The notes beneath the pieces were generated by a model that had not been told where the DNA came from, did no database searches, and worked only from the letters and a program-made list of their open reading frames with translations. From Parvularcula marina (lineage in GTDB: Bacteria > Pseudomonadota > Alphaproteobacteria > Caulobacterales > Parvularculaceae), in assembly GCF_003399445.1 (NCBI RefSeq), contig NZ_QUQO01000001.1, positions 62,001-126,000 of the forward strand: a stretch of DNA of 64,000 nucleotides. Direction: 5' to 3'. Below are positions 27,410 through 37,571 of the stretch, piece by piece. The translations under genes were made by a program, and so were the position numbers. How positions within the stretch are numbered: the first letter of the stretch is position 1; each line of letters begins with the position of its first letter.

Positions 27410-30400
27410 TCAGTAGTCTTTCTTGTAATTGACTGAGACATCCTGGGCGCCATTGGGCTGGAGGGTGGATTCGACGGTGACATCATCGGTGAGTTCATAG
27501 GTCACGGTAACTTCAGAACTCGTGCCACGCGCGGTCTGACGGGCGCTGACATAAAGATCATCGGAGATATATTTGCCGACCTGCACGACCCCTTCGCCGG
27601 TCGCCTCATCGACCCCGAAGGAAAGCGCGTCGAGCCCGAGGGTTGATTGCAGGCCCGTCCCGCCGCCGAAGGACGGGCCGATCCCGGCAAGGCTGCGCAG
27701 GGCGTTCGCGATCTGGAGCGATTCAAGCGCTGAGAGTTCCGTGGGCTGCTTGCCGAAGAGGATCAGCGCCATGACGTCTTCTTCCGGCATGGGCGGATTG
27801 GAGCTGAGCGAAATTTCGGGGCTCGTTACCGTGCCGCCGACATTCACATAGGCATCGACCTCATCGCGGCTATATCCGGCGCGGGCATTGATCGTCGCAA
27901 GGGTGTCCGTATGCGGCTGGAATTCGATGCGGCCTCGGTCGAAGTCAAAGGTCCGCCCGGCAAAATCGAGCGAGCCCCGGCGCAGGATGATATCCCCGTC
28001 AATGACTGGCGCAGCGCTGGTCCCGTCAATGTCGAGATTGGCCCGCCATTCGGTATCCAGCCCCCGACCACGGATGAAAATCTCGTTCTCCGCCGTGACA
28101 TGCAGATCGAGCGTGACATTGGGTGCGCTTTGCTTGGGGGCCTTGAGTTCGGCAAGTTCCGGCTCCGGGCCGTCAACACGGACGACATTCACCTCCGTAT
28201 AGGTCGGTACGCCCTCGCCATTGCCGCCTGCGGAATCTGGAATGCCTGAATCGATCTGGCCGATATTGACCGTGCCCGCGAGTTTGAGGTCATCAAAGGT
28301 GCCTGTCAGGGCCAGATCGGCACCTGTGCGAACCTTGAGGTTCGGGCCATCAACGATGGTCGCATCACTGAGGACGAGCTTGGCATCAACGGCGCTTTTG
28401 TCTCCGGCCAGCTCCACCGTGCCTTGAAGATTAACGGATTTATCGCGTCCGCTGGCACCGGCGCCGACGATGTCAAAGCGGCCCCTTGCGTTGTCGGTGC
28501 TGTAGCCAAGCTCGATCACGCCTGTCAGTTCAGTCATGGTGACGCCGATTGAGGGTTCCTCGAACCGGCCATCGGCGAGATTGATGCGGCCCTCTAGCAG
28601 CGGCGCATTCGGTGTCCCTGAGAGATTGATTGCGCCTTCAAGCTCGCCCGTGAAATAGGGCGGGACGGACGGAATGAAGGCGTAGAGTGGGGAGATATCG
28701 CCCTTGGCCCGGACCGTGCCGCTGATCTCTTCTTCGGGCAGAGCGATGGAGAGTCGCCCATTCGTGCGAGTCAGGCGCAGCGGCCATTTGACGTCCGTAG
28801 TGATAAAGGACTGGCCGCCCTCCGGCGCAATGGTAGAGGTGAAGGTCAGTGTCTCGCCGGACCAATTCCCTTCCGCGGCCAGGCGATAGGTGTCATCGCT
28901 TTCCTCAGGCGAGGCCGTGGCGGAGGCAGTGAACCGGGCCGGGGTCTCTTCATTCGTATCAAGAGTGAAGGCGCCGGTCACGGGCGAGGTAAAGCGCGGC
29001 AGCTCCACGCTTTCAAGTGAGACATCCGCGACCCAATGGGTCGGCGCAAAACTGCCCGAAGCGGTCACCTCGCCATCGCTGAGCCAGTCAAGCCGTGTTT
29101 GCGACAGGCTAATCGTCTTCCCCAGCGTGAGACGCGTCGGCGAGATAAGCGTGATGCGGGATTTCTCCGTGTCCTCATCAATCGCGGCGACAAGCCGGTT
29201 GATCTCGGCGCTCCGCGTCTCGCCATCGAGATGCCAGACTGTGCCGATATCGGCTTTGGCGAGATACACACCGGGCAGATAGGCGCCTTGCGCTGTCACA
29301 TCCGCCCGCAGATTGGAGAGTGTGCCGCCTGCGGTGAACTCGGCTGAGGCAATGTCATATTCGCCATAACGGAAGCGCTCCAGCGTGCCCGTCGCCTCGA
29401 CACTGTCCGTATTGCCATCAAGTTTGGTGTCGATATTCATCGCACCTGCAATCGTCTGTCCGGTGATGAGCGTCGTCGGGGTGGGCGAGTTGAGCGCGAG
29501 CTTGGCTTCCGCGCTGCCATTAGCAGGCTGGTAGGCGGCATTGCCTTCGAGAGTGAGATTGCCGCCTGTGAAGGTCAGGCGCGGTAGGGCGATCCTGTTT
29601 TCCGTGCTCGCAAGCTCGGCATAGCCGCGATAGCTTTCATCCGAGGACTGAAGGCGGATCGTACCGGCGGGCCGGGACGGCAGGCCGGTCAGGTTCGCTG
29701 ACAACGTGCCGGGGGTGAAGCTGATCTCCTCATAGCTGCCCTGCGGGAAGCGAAGCGTCATGTCGGCCTTTGCATCCTGCGCCGTGCCTGATGCGCTTAA
29801 CCGGTAGGGCAGGTCGGCACTGAAAAGCTTCTGCCCGGTGAGGAGGGCGAAGGCGTCCGGCCCGAGATTGCCGGCGAGGGTTGCGTCGACCGCGCCCGTC
29901 TCATGGGTATAGGCGGCGTTGCCTGAGAGCGTCATCCGCTGGCCGTCGGCCCCAAGCTGGCCCGTCATATTGGTCAGGCTGACCGCGATGTCATCCGTGA
30001 CGCTGAGATCGCCGCTGACCCGCCCGCCCTGCGCAAGAATGGGGTCGATCTGTCCGGCGGAGAAAGGGATATCTCGGGCATCAAGCGCGATCTTCCCGGC
30101 AAAGAGCATCTCACCGCCAGAGGTGCCGTCCGTGACAGTCAGGCGCGCAAGTTTCGTTTCAAGCTCACCGGCAAAGGAAATGATGTCCCCGCGTTCGAAC
30201 TGGCCCTTGAGGGTGACGGGACCGGCCAGCATGGGCGCGTCATAATCGGCGGCGAGGGCTTCGCTCAGCTCCCCGCTGATATCGGCTTCATAAACGCCTT
30301 TGCCATTCATCGGCAGGCTGACAGTGCCCGCGAGCTCCCCGAACCGGGCGCGGGCTTCTTCAAGCGTCAGGACGATCCGGTCATCCGCCGCTTTCGTATC

Positions 30401-31297
30401 GCCGCGAATATAGAGCGCATCGCCCACAAGGGTGGCGCTGGTCTCGGGCAGGAGCGGGCCGGGTACGATATTGAGCGAGAAACGCGCATCCTCGAAACTG
30501 ACGAGATCGCCGCCAATGTCGCCCGAAAGTCCCCCAAAGAGACCGGCTTCCCCCTCAATCGTGCCCTGCCAGTCATCGAGCGGCCCGCTGCCATCAAGCG
30601 TCAACCAGACCGTATCCTCCGCGCCCAGCGCCGTGGTGATGAGCCCGTTCGGGGCACTGAGCGCCGACCCGCTCAGTTGCAGCCGGTCGCGGTCATAATC
30701 CATCTTGAGGCGGAGGGAATCTGAATCAGATGTGGTGTCGAGCTCGAAGCTGGCGCTGGCGTGCCGGTTTTCGGTCTTCGCATGGCCCTTGAAGGTCAGA
30801 TCATAGCGCTCACCGAAGACGGGCTCACGGATCGAGAAACTGTCGACGGAGAATTCCTCGACCAGAATTTTCGGCAGCGGAAAGAGGCTGCGGCTTTTGT
30901 CCGTGGATGGCTCGTCCTTTTCGGGGCGTTCGGGTAGGACGGGCTCGCGATAGAGGATGATGTTCGAGCCTGAAAGAAGCTCGATGCGGATATCGCGGCT
31001 GAGTGCAGCCAGCGGTGACCATCGAAGCGTCAGCGTGTCCGCCGTCAGCCAGTCCTCTCCTTCCTGACTGAGTGACAGGTCGGAGATGATGATTTCACCA
31101 GGCAGGGCCCCCCTGATCCGCTCGAAATGGATGTCGCTGCCGAGCTGTTGCTCAACGATGCGCTCGATGCGCGGGCGGGCAATAGAATCTATGATCCGCT
31201 GGCCAACAGGTGTCTTCGGAAAGACGAACACTGTGCCGAGCAGGAGGAGGACCAGCGCCATAAGCCCGATCCCGAGATATATCAGGATACGGCGCAT
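27410..31297 (-). CDS. tamB: Translocation and assembly module subunit TamB
   Basis: 1295 residues. An N-terminal membrane anchor (about 5-27) is followed by more than a thousand residues of repetitive beta-strand sequence forming the periplasm-spanning groove, and the C-terminal TamB (DUF490) domain (about 930-1295) with PEEDVMALILFGKQP. With TamA it takes part in outer-membrane protein or phospholipid transport. Length is typical for the family. The start overlaps the tamA stop by one base; the exosortase gene follows after one base. Confidence 0.93.
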   Translation of the reverse strand: MRRILIYLGIGLMALVLLLLGTVFVFPKTPVGQRIIDSIARPRIERIVEQQLGSDIHFERIRGALPGEIIISDLSLSQEGEDWLTADTLTLRWSPLAALSRDIRIELLSGSNIILYREPVLPERPEKDEPSTDKSRSLFPLPKILVEEFSVDSFSIREPVFGERYDLTFKGHAKTENRHASASFELDTTSDSDSLRLKMDYDRDRLQLSGSALSAPNGLITTALGAEDTVWLTLDGSGPLDDWQGTIEGEAGLFGGLSGDIGGDLVSFEDARFSLNIVPGPLLPETSATLVGDALYIRGDTKAADDRIVLTLEEARARFGELAGTVSLPMNGKGVYEADISGELSEALAADYDAPMLAGPVTLKGQFERGDIISFAGELETKLARLTVTDGTSGGEMLFAGKIALDARDIPFSAGQIDPILAQGGRVSGDLSVTDDIAVSLTNMTGQLGADGQRMTLSGNAAYTHETGAVDATLAGNLGPDAFALLTGQKLFSADLPYRLSASGTAQDAKADMTLRFPQGSYEEISFTPGTLSANLTGLPSRPAGTIRLQSSDESYRGYAELASTENRIALPRLTFTGGNLTLEGNAAYQPANGSAEAKLALNSPTPTTLITGQTIAGAMNIDTKLDGNTDSVEATGTLERFRYGEYDIASAEFTAGGTLSNLRADVTAQGAYLPGVYLAKADIGTVWHLDGETRSAEINRLVAAIDEDTEKSRITLISPTRLTLGKTISLSQTRLDWLSDGEVTASGSFAPTHWVADVSLESVELPRFTSPVTGAFTLDTNEETPARFTASATASPEESDDTYRLAAEGNWSGETLTFTSTIAPEGGQSFITTDVKWPLRLTRTNGRLSIALPEEEISGTVRAKGDISPLYAFIPSVPPYFTGELEGAINLSGTPNAPLLEGRINLADGRFEEPSIGVTMTELTGVIELGYSTDNARGRFDIVGAGASGRDKSVNLQGTVELAGDKSAVDAKLVLSDATIVDGPNLKVRTGADLALTGTFDDLKLAGTVNIGQIDSGIPDSAGGNGEGVPTYTEVNVVRVDGPEPELAELKAPKQSAPNVTLDLHVTAENEIFIRGRGLDTEWRANLDIDGTSAAPVIDGDIILRRGSLDFAGRTFDFDRGRIEFQPHTDTLATINARAGYSRDEVDAYVNVGGTVTSPEISLSSNPPMPEEDVMALILFGKQPTELSALESLQIANALRSLAGIGPSFGGGTGLQSTLGLDALSFGVDEATGEGVVQVGKYISDDLYVSARQTARGTSSEVTVTYELTDDVTVESTLQPNGAQDVSVNYKKDY

Positions 31298-33132
31298 CAG
31301 AAAGGCTGCCCCAGCGCGATATAGACTTGGATCGGATCATCCTGAAAGATCGTCTGCTCCTCAAGCATCCCATCTTCATTCTCGCGCAGACCCCGGATCT
31401 CGCGCTTGTCGAGAGGGGTAGCGACATCAAGACGGATCGGCCCGATAGGGGTCAGATACCGAACGCCGACCCCTGCGCCGACAAGGAAGTCGCCGGAGAA
31501 ATCTGGCGTTTCGCTTTCAAAGACAGAGCCGCCATCTGCGAATAGAGCGATCTGGATCTTCTCCTGAACCCGAAAGCGGGTTTCAAGATTGACCTCGGCA
31601 ACAGAGGCGCCGCCGGTCGGATTGCCGGTCTCGCTGTCGATGGGACCTGCTTCCTGAAAGGCATAGCCGCGCACCGAGCCGCCACCGCCCGCAAAGAAAC
31701 GCTCCGTTGCCGGAAGGTCCGTGCCGCTGGCACCGATGGTCGCGCCCATCCGCGCGCGGCCCGCAATCAGGAAGCGCTTGGTGGAGCCAAATCCGATCCG
31801 AGAGGCAGCGGAGAGCTCTGCCCGGTTGAATTGCAGATCTCCAAAGAACGGTGTGACTTCCGCCCGCAGACGATAGCCGGAGGTCGGGTTCAGCGCATTG
31901 TTCTCATTGTTATAGGCGGCGGCGAATGGCAGGCTTGCCGTCTGGAAGGTCTCTTCGAACCCGTCGGGGAAATCGGGATCCGAGAAATCCGTGATGTCCG
32001 AAATCGTATAACGAAGCCCGGCGGAGAGCTCCCATTTGCTCTCGAAGAATTTCTTGGTGACCCCGGCACCGACGGTCGCGGTCTGCGCTTCGAAGGCGTC
32101 TGTCGTCTCATTCTCCAGAAGAAGACTCGTATTCCACGACCCCGGCCAGCGCGGCAGAGGATCCTCGAAAATGACTTCAAGATCCTGTGCGGGGGCGGAC
32201 CATTTCAGCTCCGTCGACAGACGCTCGCCGCCGCCGAAGATATTGCGGTTCTCCCAGTTCGCAGTCGCGCCGATACCGACATCGGTGCCGAAGGAGACCC
32301 CGGCGCCAATCGTGCGGTGCTTGCGCTCCTCGACAGTGACGAGAAGGTCTGTCCGGCCATCTGCCGCAGGCGGAGCGGGCTCGATCGCGACTTCACGGAA
32401 GAGGCTGGTGCCCGCGAGACGTGTGCGGAATTTGTCGATCTGCTTGCGGCTATAAATGTCGCCTTCGGCGGGTCGGAAATGCGCGGCGATGAAATCGGTA
32501 TCAGTGCGCTTGAGGCCTTCAGTGCGGATATCGCCATAGGTGGCGATCGGCCCCGTTCGCAGGCGGAAGACCGCCGTGGCGGTCGAATCCTCAAACCGGG
32601 CCTCGACTTGCCGCTCGATCTCTTCTGTCGCGGGATAGCCATTGTTCCACAGGTAAGAGACGAGGGCGTCGCTCAACTCTTCGAGTTTTTTGCCCGCCGG
32701 ATCACCTTTGGGGGTTTTCCCGATGGCGGCAAAATCTGCTGGGCGCTCATTTGGCTGATCGTCGACATAAATGATCACATAATCGGTGACCGTAAATTTC
32801 TCGCCTGGCGTGACTGCGATGGTGACGCGGACGTCGAGCCCGGTCCGCTTGATGTCGGGAACGACATTAGCGGCGTAATAGCCCTTTGAGCGCAAGGCCC
32901 GTTCGATGGCCCGCGCGTCCTGTTCGACAGCACGGCGCAGGGGCGCGAGCGCGGTGTAGGTTTCCTTGCCGCGGGCGACCTTGCTCAAGACCCGCATCTC
33001 TTTGTGCAGGGCCTCATTCTCGATGCCCGTCAGCTCGACGGCGACATCAAGTTCAGCTGCTGCGATAGCGGCGGCGGGGGCCATGATCAGGCACGCACCG
33101 GCTGCCAGGGTCCAGGGTCTCAACTCACGCAT
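31297..33132 (-). CDS. tamA: Omp85-family TamA outer-membrane protein
   Basis: 611 residues. A signal peptide (cleaved near AIAAAEL) precedes three POTRA domains (about 30-270) and a 16-strand Omp85 barrel. The lid-lock motif VRGY is visible in GGGGSVRGYAFQEAGP, and the chain ends in the aromatic residue Phe (LGQPF) expected of an outer-membrane barrel. It partners TamB, encoded immediately downstream. Divergent from ispA with only about 58 bases between them, so promoters overlap. Confidence 0.92.
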   Translation of the reverse strand: MRELRPWTLAAGACLIMAPAAAIAAAELDVAVELTGIENEALHKEMRVLSKVARGKETYTALAPLRRAVEQDARAIERALRSKGYYAANVVPDIKRTGLDVRVTIAVTPGEKFTVTDYVIIYVDDQPNERPADFAAIGKTPKGDPAGKKLEELSDALVSYLWNNGYPATEEIERQVEARFEDSTATAVFRLRTGPIATYGDIRTEGLKRTDTDFIAAHFRPAEGDIYSRKQIDKFRTRLAGTSLFREVAIEPAPPAADGRTDLLVTVEERKHRTIGAGVSFGTDVGIGATANWENRNIFGGGERLSTELKWSAPAQDLEVIFEDPLPRWPGSWNTSLLLENETTDAFEAQTATVGAGVTKKFFESKWELSAGLRYTISDITDFSDPDFPDGFEETFQTASLPFAAAYNNENNALNPTSGYRLRAEVTPFFGDLQFNRAELSAASRIGFGSTKRFLIAGRARMGATIGASGTDLPATERFFAGGGGSVRGYAFQEAGPIDSETGNPTGGASVAEVNLETRFRVQEKIQIALFADGGSVFESETPDFSGDFLVGAGVGVRYLTPIGPIRLDVATPLDKREIRGLRENEDGMLEEQTIFQDDPIQVYIALGQPF

Positions 33133-33190
33133 GATACCAATTCAAACTTGCGCCCCGCGAAGACGTTGCCTCTGCCGCCGGATCTTGACG

Positions 33191-34111
33191 ATGACCATAG
33201 ATCAAGGACATGCACCGGTCATGGGCAGTAATATTACAGAGATGTTGAGGCTTCGTGCGCAAATCGTCTCTGAGGCGCTTTCTCGCACTGTTTTCAGTGA
33301 AAAATCGGACATTCCGGCGCTTCTGAGGTTGCAGGAGGCGATGGCGCATGGCGCGCTAGGTGGCGGAAAAAGGTTAAGGCCTTTCCTTGTACTTGAAACA
33401 GCTGGTCTTTTCGGCGTCGTAGAGTCGCAGGCGCTGCCTGCCGCAACGGCGATTGAGATGATCCATTGCTATTCGCTGATCCACGATGATCTCCCGGCGA
33501 TGGACGATGCCGACACCCGCCGGGGCCAGCCGAGCGTGCACAAGGCCTATGACGAGGCGATTGCGATCCTTGCAGGCGACGGCCTCCTGACGGATGCGTT
33601 CACGGTTTTAACTGCCCCCGGCAACTATTCTGCGGATGTCGCGGCGGCGCTGGTGCATGAGCTGTCGCGTGGGGCGGGCTCTGCCGGCATGGTCGGCGGG
33701 CAGATGATGGATCTTTATCCTGGGACACTCACCGAAGACGAAATAGCGGGTATCCAGAAAAGGAAGACCGGCGCATTGATCGAGGCCGCCGCCGTGATGG
33801 GCGGGATCATTGGCCGCGCCAGTGAGGATGAGCTGTCTCGCCTGCGCGCCTATGCGGCAAGTGTCGGCGAGGCGTTTCAGGTTGTCGATGATATCCTTGA
33901 TGTGACGCAAAGCGCCGAAGCGCTCGGCAAACCGGCGGGTGCCGATGATGAGGCGGGCAAGGCAACTTACGTTTCCCTTCTCGGGCTTGACGGCGCTCGG
34001 GATCGCGTGGGCCTACTGACGAAAAAGGCCGAAGAGGCACTGGCGCCCTTCGGGGAGCGGGCGGTGGTCTTGCGTGACCTTGCCCATATGCTGGCGGACA
34101 GATCGCATTGA
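33191..34111 (+). CDS. ispA: Farnesyl diphosphate synthase-type polyprenyl synthetase
   Basis: About 306 residues from ATG 33191; ATG 33221 is an alternative. Upstream in-frame codons overlap tamA. All-alpha isoprenyl synthase with the first aspartate-rich motif DDLPAMDDADTRRG and the second DDILD. The residues just before the first motif (HCYSLI) are those of short-chain (C15) enzymes. It condenses IPP with DMAPP and GPP in the cytoplasm to feed quinone, undecaprenyl and hopanoid synthesis. No dxs or xseB neighbour is present, unlike many loci. Confidence 0.92.
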   Translation: MTIDQGHAPVMGSNITEMLRLRAQIVSEALSRTVFSEKSDIPALLRLQEAMAHGALGGGKRLRPFLVLETAGLFGVVESQALPAATAIEMIHCYSLIHDDLPAMDDADTRRGQPSVHKAYDEAIAILAGDGLLTDAFTVLTAPGNYSADVAAALVHELSRGAGSAGMVGGQMMDLYPGTLTEDEIAGIQKRKTGALIEAAAVMGGIIGRASEDELSRLRAYAASVGEAFQVVDDILDVTQSAEALGKPAGADDEAGKATYVSLLGLDGARDRVGLLTKKAEEALAPFGERAVVLRDLAHMLADRSH

Positions 34112-34164
34112 GGAATAAATTGTTCCGGCGTGGAGCAATGAGTCTACAGGCGCGTTGAGCGGTC

Positions 34165-35208
34165 ATGAAGAGACAGAACTGCCCGAATTGCGGCAATGAA
34201 CTTCATTTCAGGAACACGACATGCGTCGTCTGCCGCCGACAGGTGGGCTATGCGCCGCTGCTCGGCACAATGCTCGCCTATGACCCGGATCAGGAGAAGT
34301 GGCGTAAAGGGGACGGTAAAACCCAGCCCTATCGTCCGTGCAGTAACCAACAGCATCTTGCGTGCAATTGGCTGGTGCCGGTCTCTGACCCTGAGCCCCT
34401 ATGTGTCGCCTGTCGGCACAATGACACGATCCCAGATTTGAGCGACGTGATCCATCTGGAAAGCTGGCGGGCGCTGGAACTTGCCAAACGCCAGCTTTTC
34501 TATTCGATTTTGCGTTGGGGACTGCGGGCACCGACGGCGGCGGAGGCCGAAGAGGGCGCGCTGATTTTTGATTTTCTCGCTGATCAGATCGCACCGGACG
34601 GTACAGTGACGCCTGTTCTGACCGGGCATGACAATGGCCGGATCACGATCAATGTTGCTGAAGGCGATGATGCCGAACGCGAGCGCCGCCGCGCGCAGCT
34701 AGGGGAACGCTACCGTACGGCGGTGGGGCATCTACGTCATGAAGTCGGGCATTATTACTGGGACCGGCTGATCCGTGATGGCGGGCGGGTCGAGGCTTTC
34801 CGTGCGCTGTTCGGGGATGAACAGGTTGATTACGCTGAAGCGCTTGATCGTCATTACAAGGAAGGCCCACCCGCTGACTGGCGCCAGCGGTTTATCTCTG
34901 AATATGCCTCATCCCATCCATGGGAGGACTGGGCGGAGAGCTTCGCGCATTACATCCATATGGTCGACGGGCTGGAGACGGCGCAGTCCTATGGCTTTCA
35001 GGTCGAGGGCGCGTCGCTCGATTTCGATCCCTATCACTCAGGTGAGATCGGTGTGCTGATTGCGGACTGGGTGCAGGTGACGGTCGCGGTCAATGCGGTC
35101 AACCGCTCGATGGGTCAGCCTGACCTCTATCCCTTCGTGCTTTCAACCCCGGTCGAGGAGAAGCTCGCCTTTATTCATGAAACGATCCGGCAGGCCTGCG
35201 GCTCTTAA
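34165..35208 (+). CDS. Putative zinc-binding metallopeptidase (Peptidase_Mx type)
   Basis: 347 residues. An N-terminal zinc ribbon has CPNCG and CVVC knuckles plus a later CVAC. The central catalytic helix has HEVGHYYW, an HExxH motif with His-Glu-x-x-His, and the downstream [12 protein letters not shown] supplies a third ligand. No signal peptide is present, so it should be cytoplasmic. The family is widespread but uncharacterised. The stop overlaps the convergent PPK2 stop by 4 bp. Confidence 0.8.
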   Translation: MKRQNCPNCGNELHFRNTTCVVCRRQVGYAPLLGTMLAYDPDQEKWRKGDGKTQPYRPCSNQQHLACNWLVPVSDPEPLCVACRHNDTIPDLSDVIHLESWRALELAKRQLFYSILRWGLRAPTAAEAEEGALIFDFLADQIAPDGTVTPVLTGHDNGRITINVAEGDDAERERRRAQLGERYRTAVGHLRHEVGHYYWDRLIRDGGRVEAFRALFGDEQVDYAEALDRHYKEGPPADWRQRFISEYASSHPWEDWAESFAHYIHMVDGLETAQSYGFQVEGASLDFDPYHSGEIGVLIADWVQVTVAVNAVNRSMGQPDLYPFVLSTPVEEKLAFIHETIRQACGS

Positions 35209-36119
35209 AGCTGGGTTGAGGGCGCATCAAACGTGCCGCCATCCATCGCGATCAGGGGATCGATCTCACCGATCGCATCCTCATTCTTGCCGTGATAGGG
35301 CAGGCGTTTGAGCAGGGTGCGGATGAGGTTGAGGCGTCCGCGGCGCTTGTCATTCATGCGCACCACAGTCCAAGGCGCCACCGCCGTATGGGTCGTGCGC
35401 AGCATCAGATCGCGCGCCTTTGAATAATCATCCCAGCGGGTGAGGGCGGCGATATCCATGCCGGAGAGCTTCCATGTCCGGCGCGGATCATGGCGGCGCG
35501 AATGGAACCGCTCCATCTGGGTCTCGCGCCCGATGGCCAGCCAGAATTTAAAAAGATGGATGCCGTCGCGCGCGAGTGCAGCTTCGAAGCCAGGGACTTC
35601 GCGGAGGAATTGCTTGTGCTGGTCGGGCGTACAGAACCCCATGACCGGCTCGACACCGGCGCGATTATACCAGGAGCGGTCGAATAGAACCATTTCACCG
35701 CCCGCGGGCAGTTCTTTCACATAGCGCTGGAAATACCATTCGGTCCGTTCACGGTCGGTCGGCTTGGGCAGGGCGACGATGCGTGCATTCCGGGGGTTGA
35801 GAAACTCCCGCGTGGTCTTGATCGAGCCGCCTTTGCCTGCCGCATCCCGTCCCTCGAACAGGGAAAGGACGCGCGCGCCGGTTGCCTGTTGCCAGGACTG
35901 GACTTTGACGAGTTCGATCTGGAGGGCTTCGAGCGCGCGATAATAGACCTTTTTCGGCAGGCGCTCATCATACGGATAACCACCCGAGGTCACCCGGGCC
36001 TTGTCGATCCATTTGGGCAGTTCCGGATTGTCGATATCGAAAATGCGGAACTTGCCGCCAAGATCAAGCTGGACGGCGCGGCTCTCTTCTTCGCCGGGAA
36101 CGTCTTCCCCCTTGGCCAT
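35205..36119 (-). CDS. ppk2: Polyphosphate kinase 2
   Basis: 304 residues, single-domain PPK2. It transfers phosphate between polyphosphate and nucleotides. Walker A is GRDAAGKGG, Walker B region is [11 protein letters not shown], and the lid carries [12 protein letters not shown]. Subclass (ADP- versus AMP-using) cannot be settled here, although length favours class I. Last of five coupled genes; its start shares one base with the cyclophilin stop. Confidence 0.93.
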   Translation of the reverse strand: MAKGEDVPGEEESRAVQLDLGGKFRIFDIDNPELPKWIDKARVTSGGYPYDERLPKKVYYRALEALQIELVKVQSWQQATGARVLSLFEGRDAAGKGGSIKTTREFLNPRNARIVALPKPTDRERTEWYFQRYVKELPAGGEMVLFDRSWYNRAGVEPVMGFCTPDQHKQFLREVPGFEAALARDGIHLFKFWLAIGRETQMERFHSRRHDPRRTWKLSGMDIAALTRWDDYSKARDLMLRTTHTAVAPWTVVRMNDKRRGRLNLIRTLLKRLPYHGKNEDAIGEIDPLIAMDGGTFDAPSTQL

Positions 36120-36736
36120 TACTCACCTGCCGTTACGCCAACCTCATCTGCCGATATCGGATCGATGCGGAGAATGACGACCGGTTTGACCGGCACGTCC
36201 TTCTCGAAAAAGATTTCCCCCTCGGCAGGGCCGGTCTCCACCATGCCGATGGCATCTGCAATTTCCATACCGGCGACGACCTTGCCGAAAACGGCATAGC
36301 CTGCATCTTTCTTATAGACCTCGCCGGTCCGGTCGAGGAACGGATTGTCCTTGAGATTGATGAAGAACTGCGAGGTCGCGCTGTCAGGATCGGCATAGCG
36401 CGCCATGGCGAGCGTGCCGTGCTCATTCTTGATCCCGTTGGTCGCCTCATTGACGATGGGATCGAGCGTTGTCGGCCGCCGATAGAGCGATCTTGTATAC
36501 CCGCCGCCCTGGATCAGCGTGCCGGCCACCACGCGATGAAAGACCAGCCGGTCATAATAGCCGCTGGTTGCATATTCGATGAAATTAGCCGTCGTGACGG
36601 GCGCTTCTTCCGTATAAAGTTCAACATCGATGTCGCCCATCGAGGTCTTGATGCGGGCATGGCTCGAGGTCGGCTCTTCAACCGCACTGCCGGTGAGCAG
36701 CATCAGGCTGGCAAAGAGGGCGGTCAGGAAGGTCAT
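36119..36736 (-). CDS. Periplasmic cyclophilin-type peptidyl-prolyl isomerase
   Basis: 205 residues. A short signal peptide ([19 protein letters not shown]) precedes a cyclophilin domain with the active-site segment [15 protein letters not shown] (catalytic Arg present) and the [20 protein letters not shown] block. It should catalyse proline isomerisation of exported proteins. The start overlaps the upstream DUF465 gene by 4 bp. A C-terminal extension of about 20 residues is unusual but short. Confidence 0.9.
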   Translation of the reverse strand: MTFLTALFASLMLLTGSAVEEPTSSHARIKTSMGDIDVELYTEEAPVTTANFIEYATSGYYDRLVFHRVVAGTLIQGGGYTRSLYRRPTTLDPIVNEATNGIKNEHGTLAMARYADPDSATSQFFINLKDNPFLDRTGEVYKKDAGYAVFGKVVAGMEIADAIGMVETGPAEGEIFFEKDVPVKPVVILRIDPISADEVGVTAGE

Positions 36737-37023
36737 GCGATAATGTCCGGCAACAGAATATCGTGAATGCGCGTGATCTCGTCTTTCAGGATCAGCTTTT
36801 TCTTTTTCAGCCGCTGGATGGTCAGCCGGTCATAGGGCATGCGCTCTTCAAGGCTTTCGATGGCGACATCGAGATCCCGGTGCTCTTGTTCGAGCTGTGT
36901 GAGGCGAATGCGCAAAGCCTCGTCATTCGCACCCTCAGGAGGTTCGGGCTCATCCGAGCGGGCCGCAGCGTCCCCATCTATCGCGACAAGGCGCGGTCCT
37001 TCAGCGTCTTCTTTGTCGGTCAT
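36733..37023 (-). CDS. YdcH/DUF465 family protein
   Basis: 96 residues. An acidic, probably disordered N-terminus of 35 residues is followed by the DUF465 helical hairpin (RLTQLEQEHRDLDVAIESL, then RLKKKKLILKDEITRI), a coiled-coil fold of unknown function. It overlaps TIGR02444 upstream and cyclophilin downstream by 4 bp each. A second, shorter relative is encoded at 38317-38496. Confidence 0.85.
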   Translation of the reverse strand: MTDKEDAEGPRLVAIDGDAAARSDEPEPPEGANDEALRIRLTQLEQEHRDLDVAIESLEERMPYDRLTIQRLKKKKLILKDEITRIHDILLPDIIA

Positions 37024-37571
37024 GCCGTCTCCTCCGATAGCGCTAGCTGGAGGACCTCTTCGAAGAGTTCCCCTGCCGCCGCGAATCCGTGGCTATCGGC
37101 CAGAAGCACCGGTTTTTCAAGGCTCGGACCAATATTCGCAAAATGAGTCCGGGCAGCGCTCATGATGTCATCGAGGTCCATTGTTTCTCGCTCGCCAGCA
37201 CCCGTCGCGGTGAGTTCGGCAAGGCGGGTCTGGACCATTCTTTCGCCTTTGATCTCAGCATCGAGAAGCTCATCGCGCAGCTCGCCAAGGTCTCTCTCCG
37301 AAAATCCTTTTTTGGGGGAGCTGAGATAGCGCCGGACTTCGCGCAGGCGCTCGATACCATAGCGCGTGAACTGATCGACGGCGCGGGTCAGCTCCTCGAT
37401 CTTCTCCTCATCGAGCTTCCATCCGGCCTGTGCCGCCCAGATCGCCCAGAGGATGAGATTGACGTTGAGGTGATGGCGGTCCTGCAGTTTGAGGAGTGCA
37501 TCTTTCATCCCCGGCCGGGCGTAGACCTCAATCGACCATTCCCAGAAATCTTCAGCGGCGCGCTCAGGCGT
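37020..37571 (-). CDS. TIGR02444 family protein
   Basis: About 183 residues from ATG 37571, which overlaps the ubiX stop by 8 bases. The motif AAEDFWEWSIEVYARPGM and LQDRHHLNVNLILWAIW match the conserved alphaproteobacterial TIGR02444 family, whose role is unknown. The remaining sequence is helical and charged. Its coupling to ubiX suggests, without proof, a tie to ubiquinone synthesis or general housekeeping. Confidence 0.75.
   Translation of the reverse strand, partial: TPERAAEDFWEWSIEVYARPGMKDALLKLQDRHHLNVNLILWAIWAAQAGWKLDEEKIEELTRAVDQFTRYGIERLREVRRYLSSPKKGFSERDLGELRDELLDAEIKGERMVQTRLAELTATGAGERETMDLDDIMSAARTHFANIGPSLEKPVLLADSHGFAAAGELFEEVLQLALSEETA

Noticed and set aside
31831-32889. 352-codon plus-strand frame opposite tamA
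   Set aside because: No domain; the antisense TamA frame has POTRA and VRGY features.
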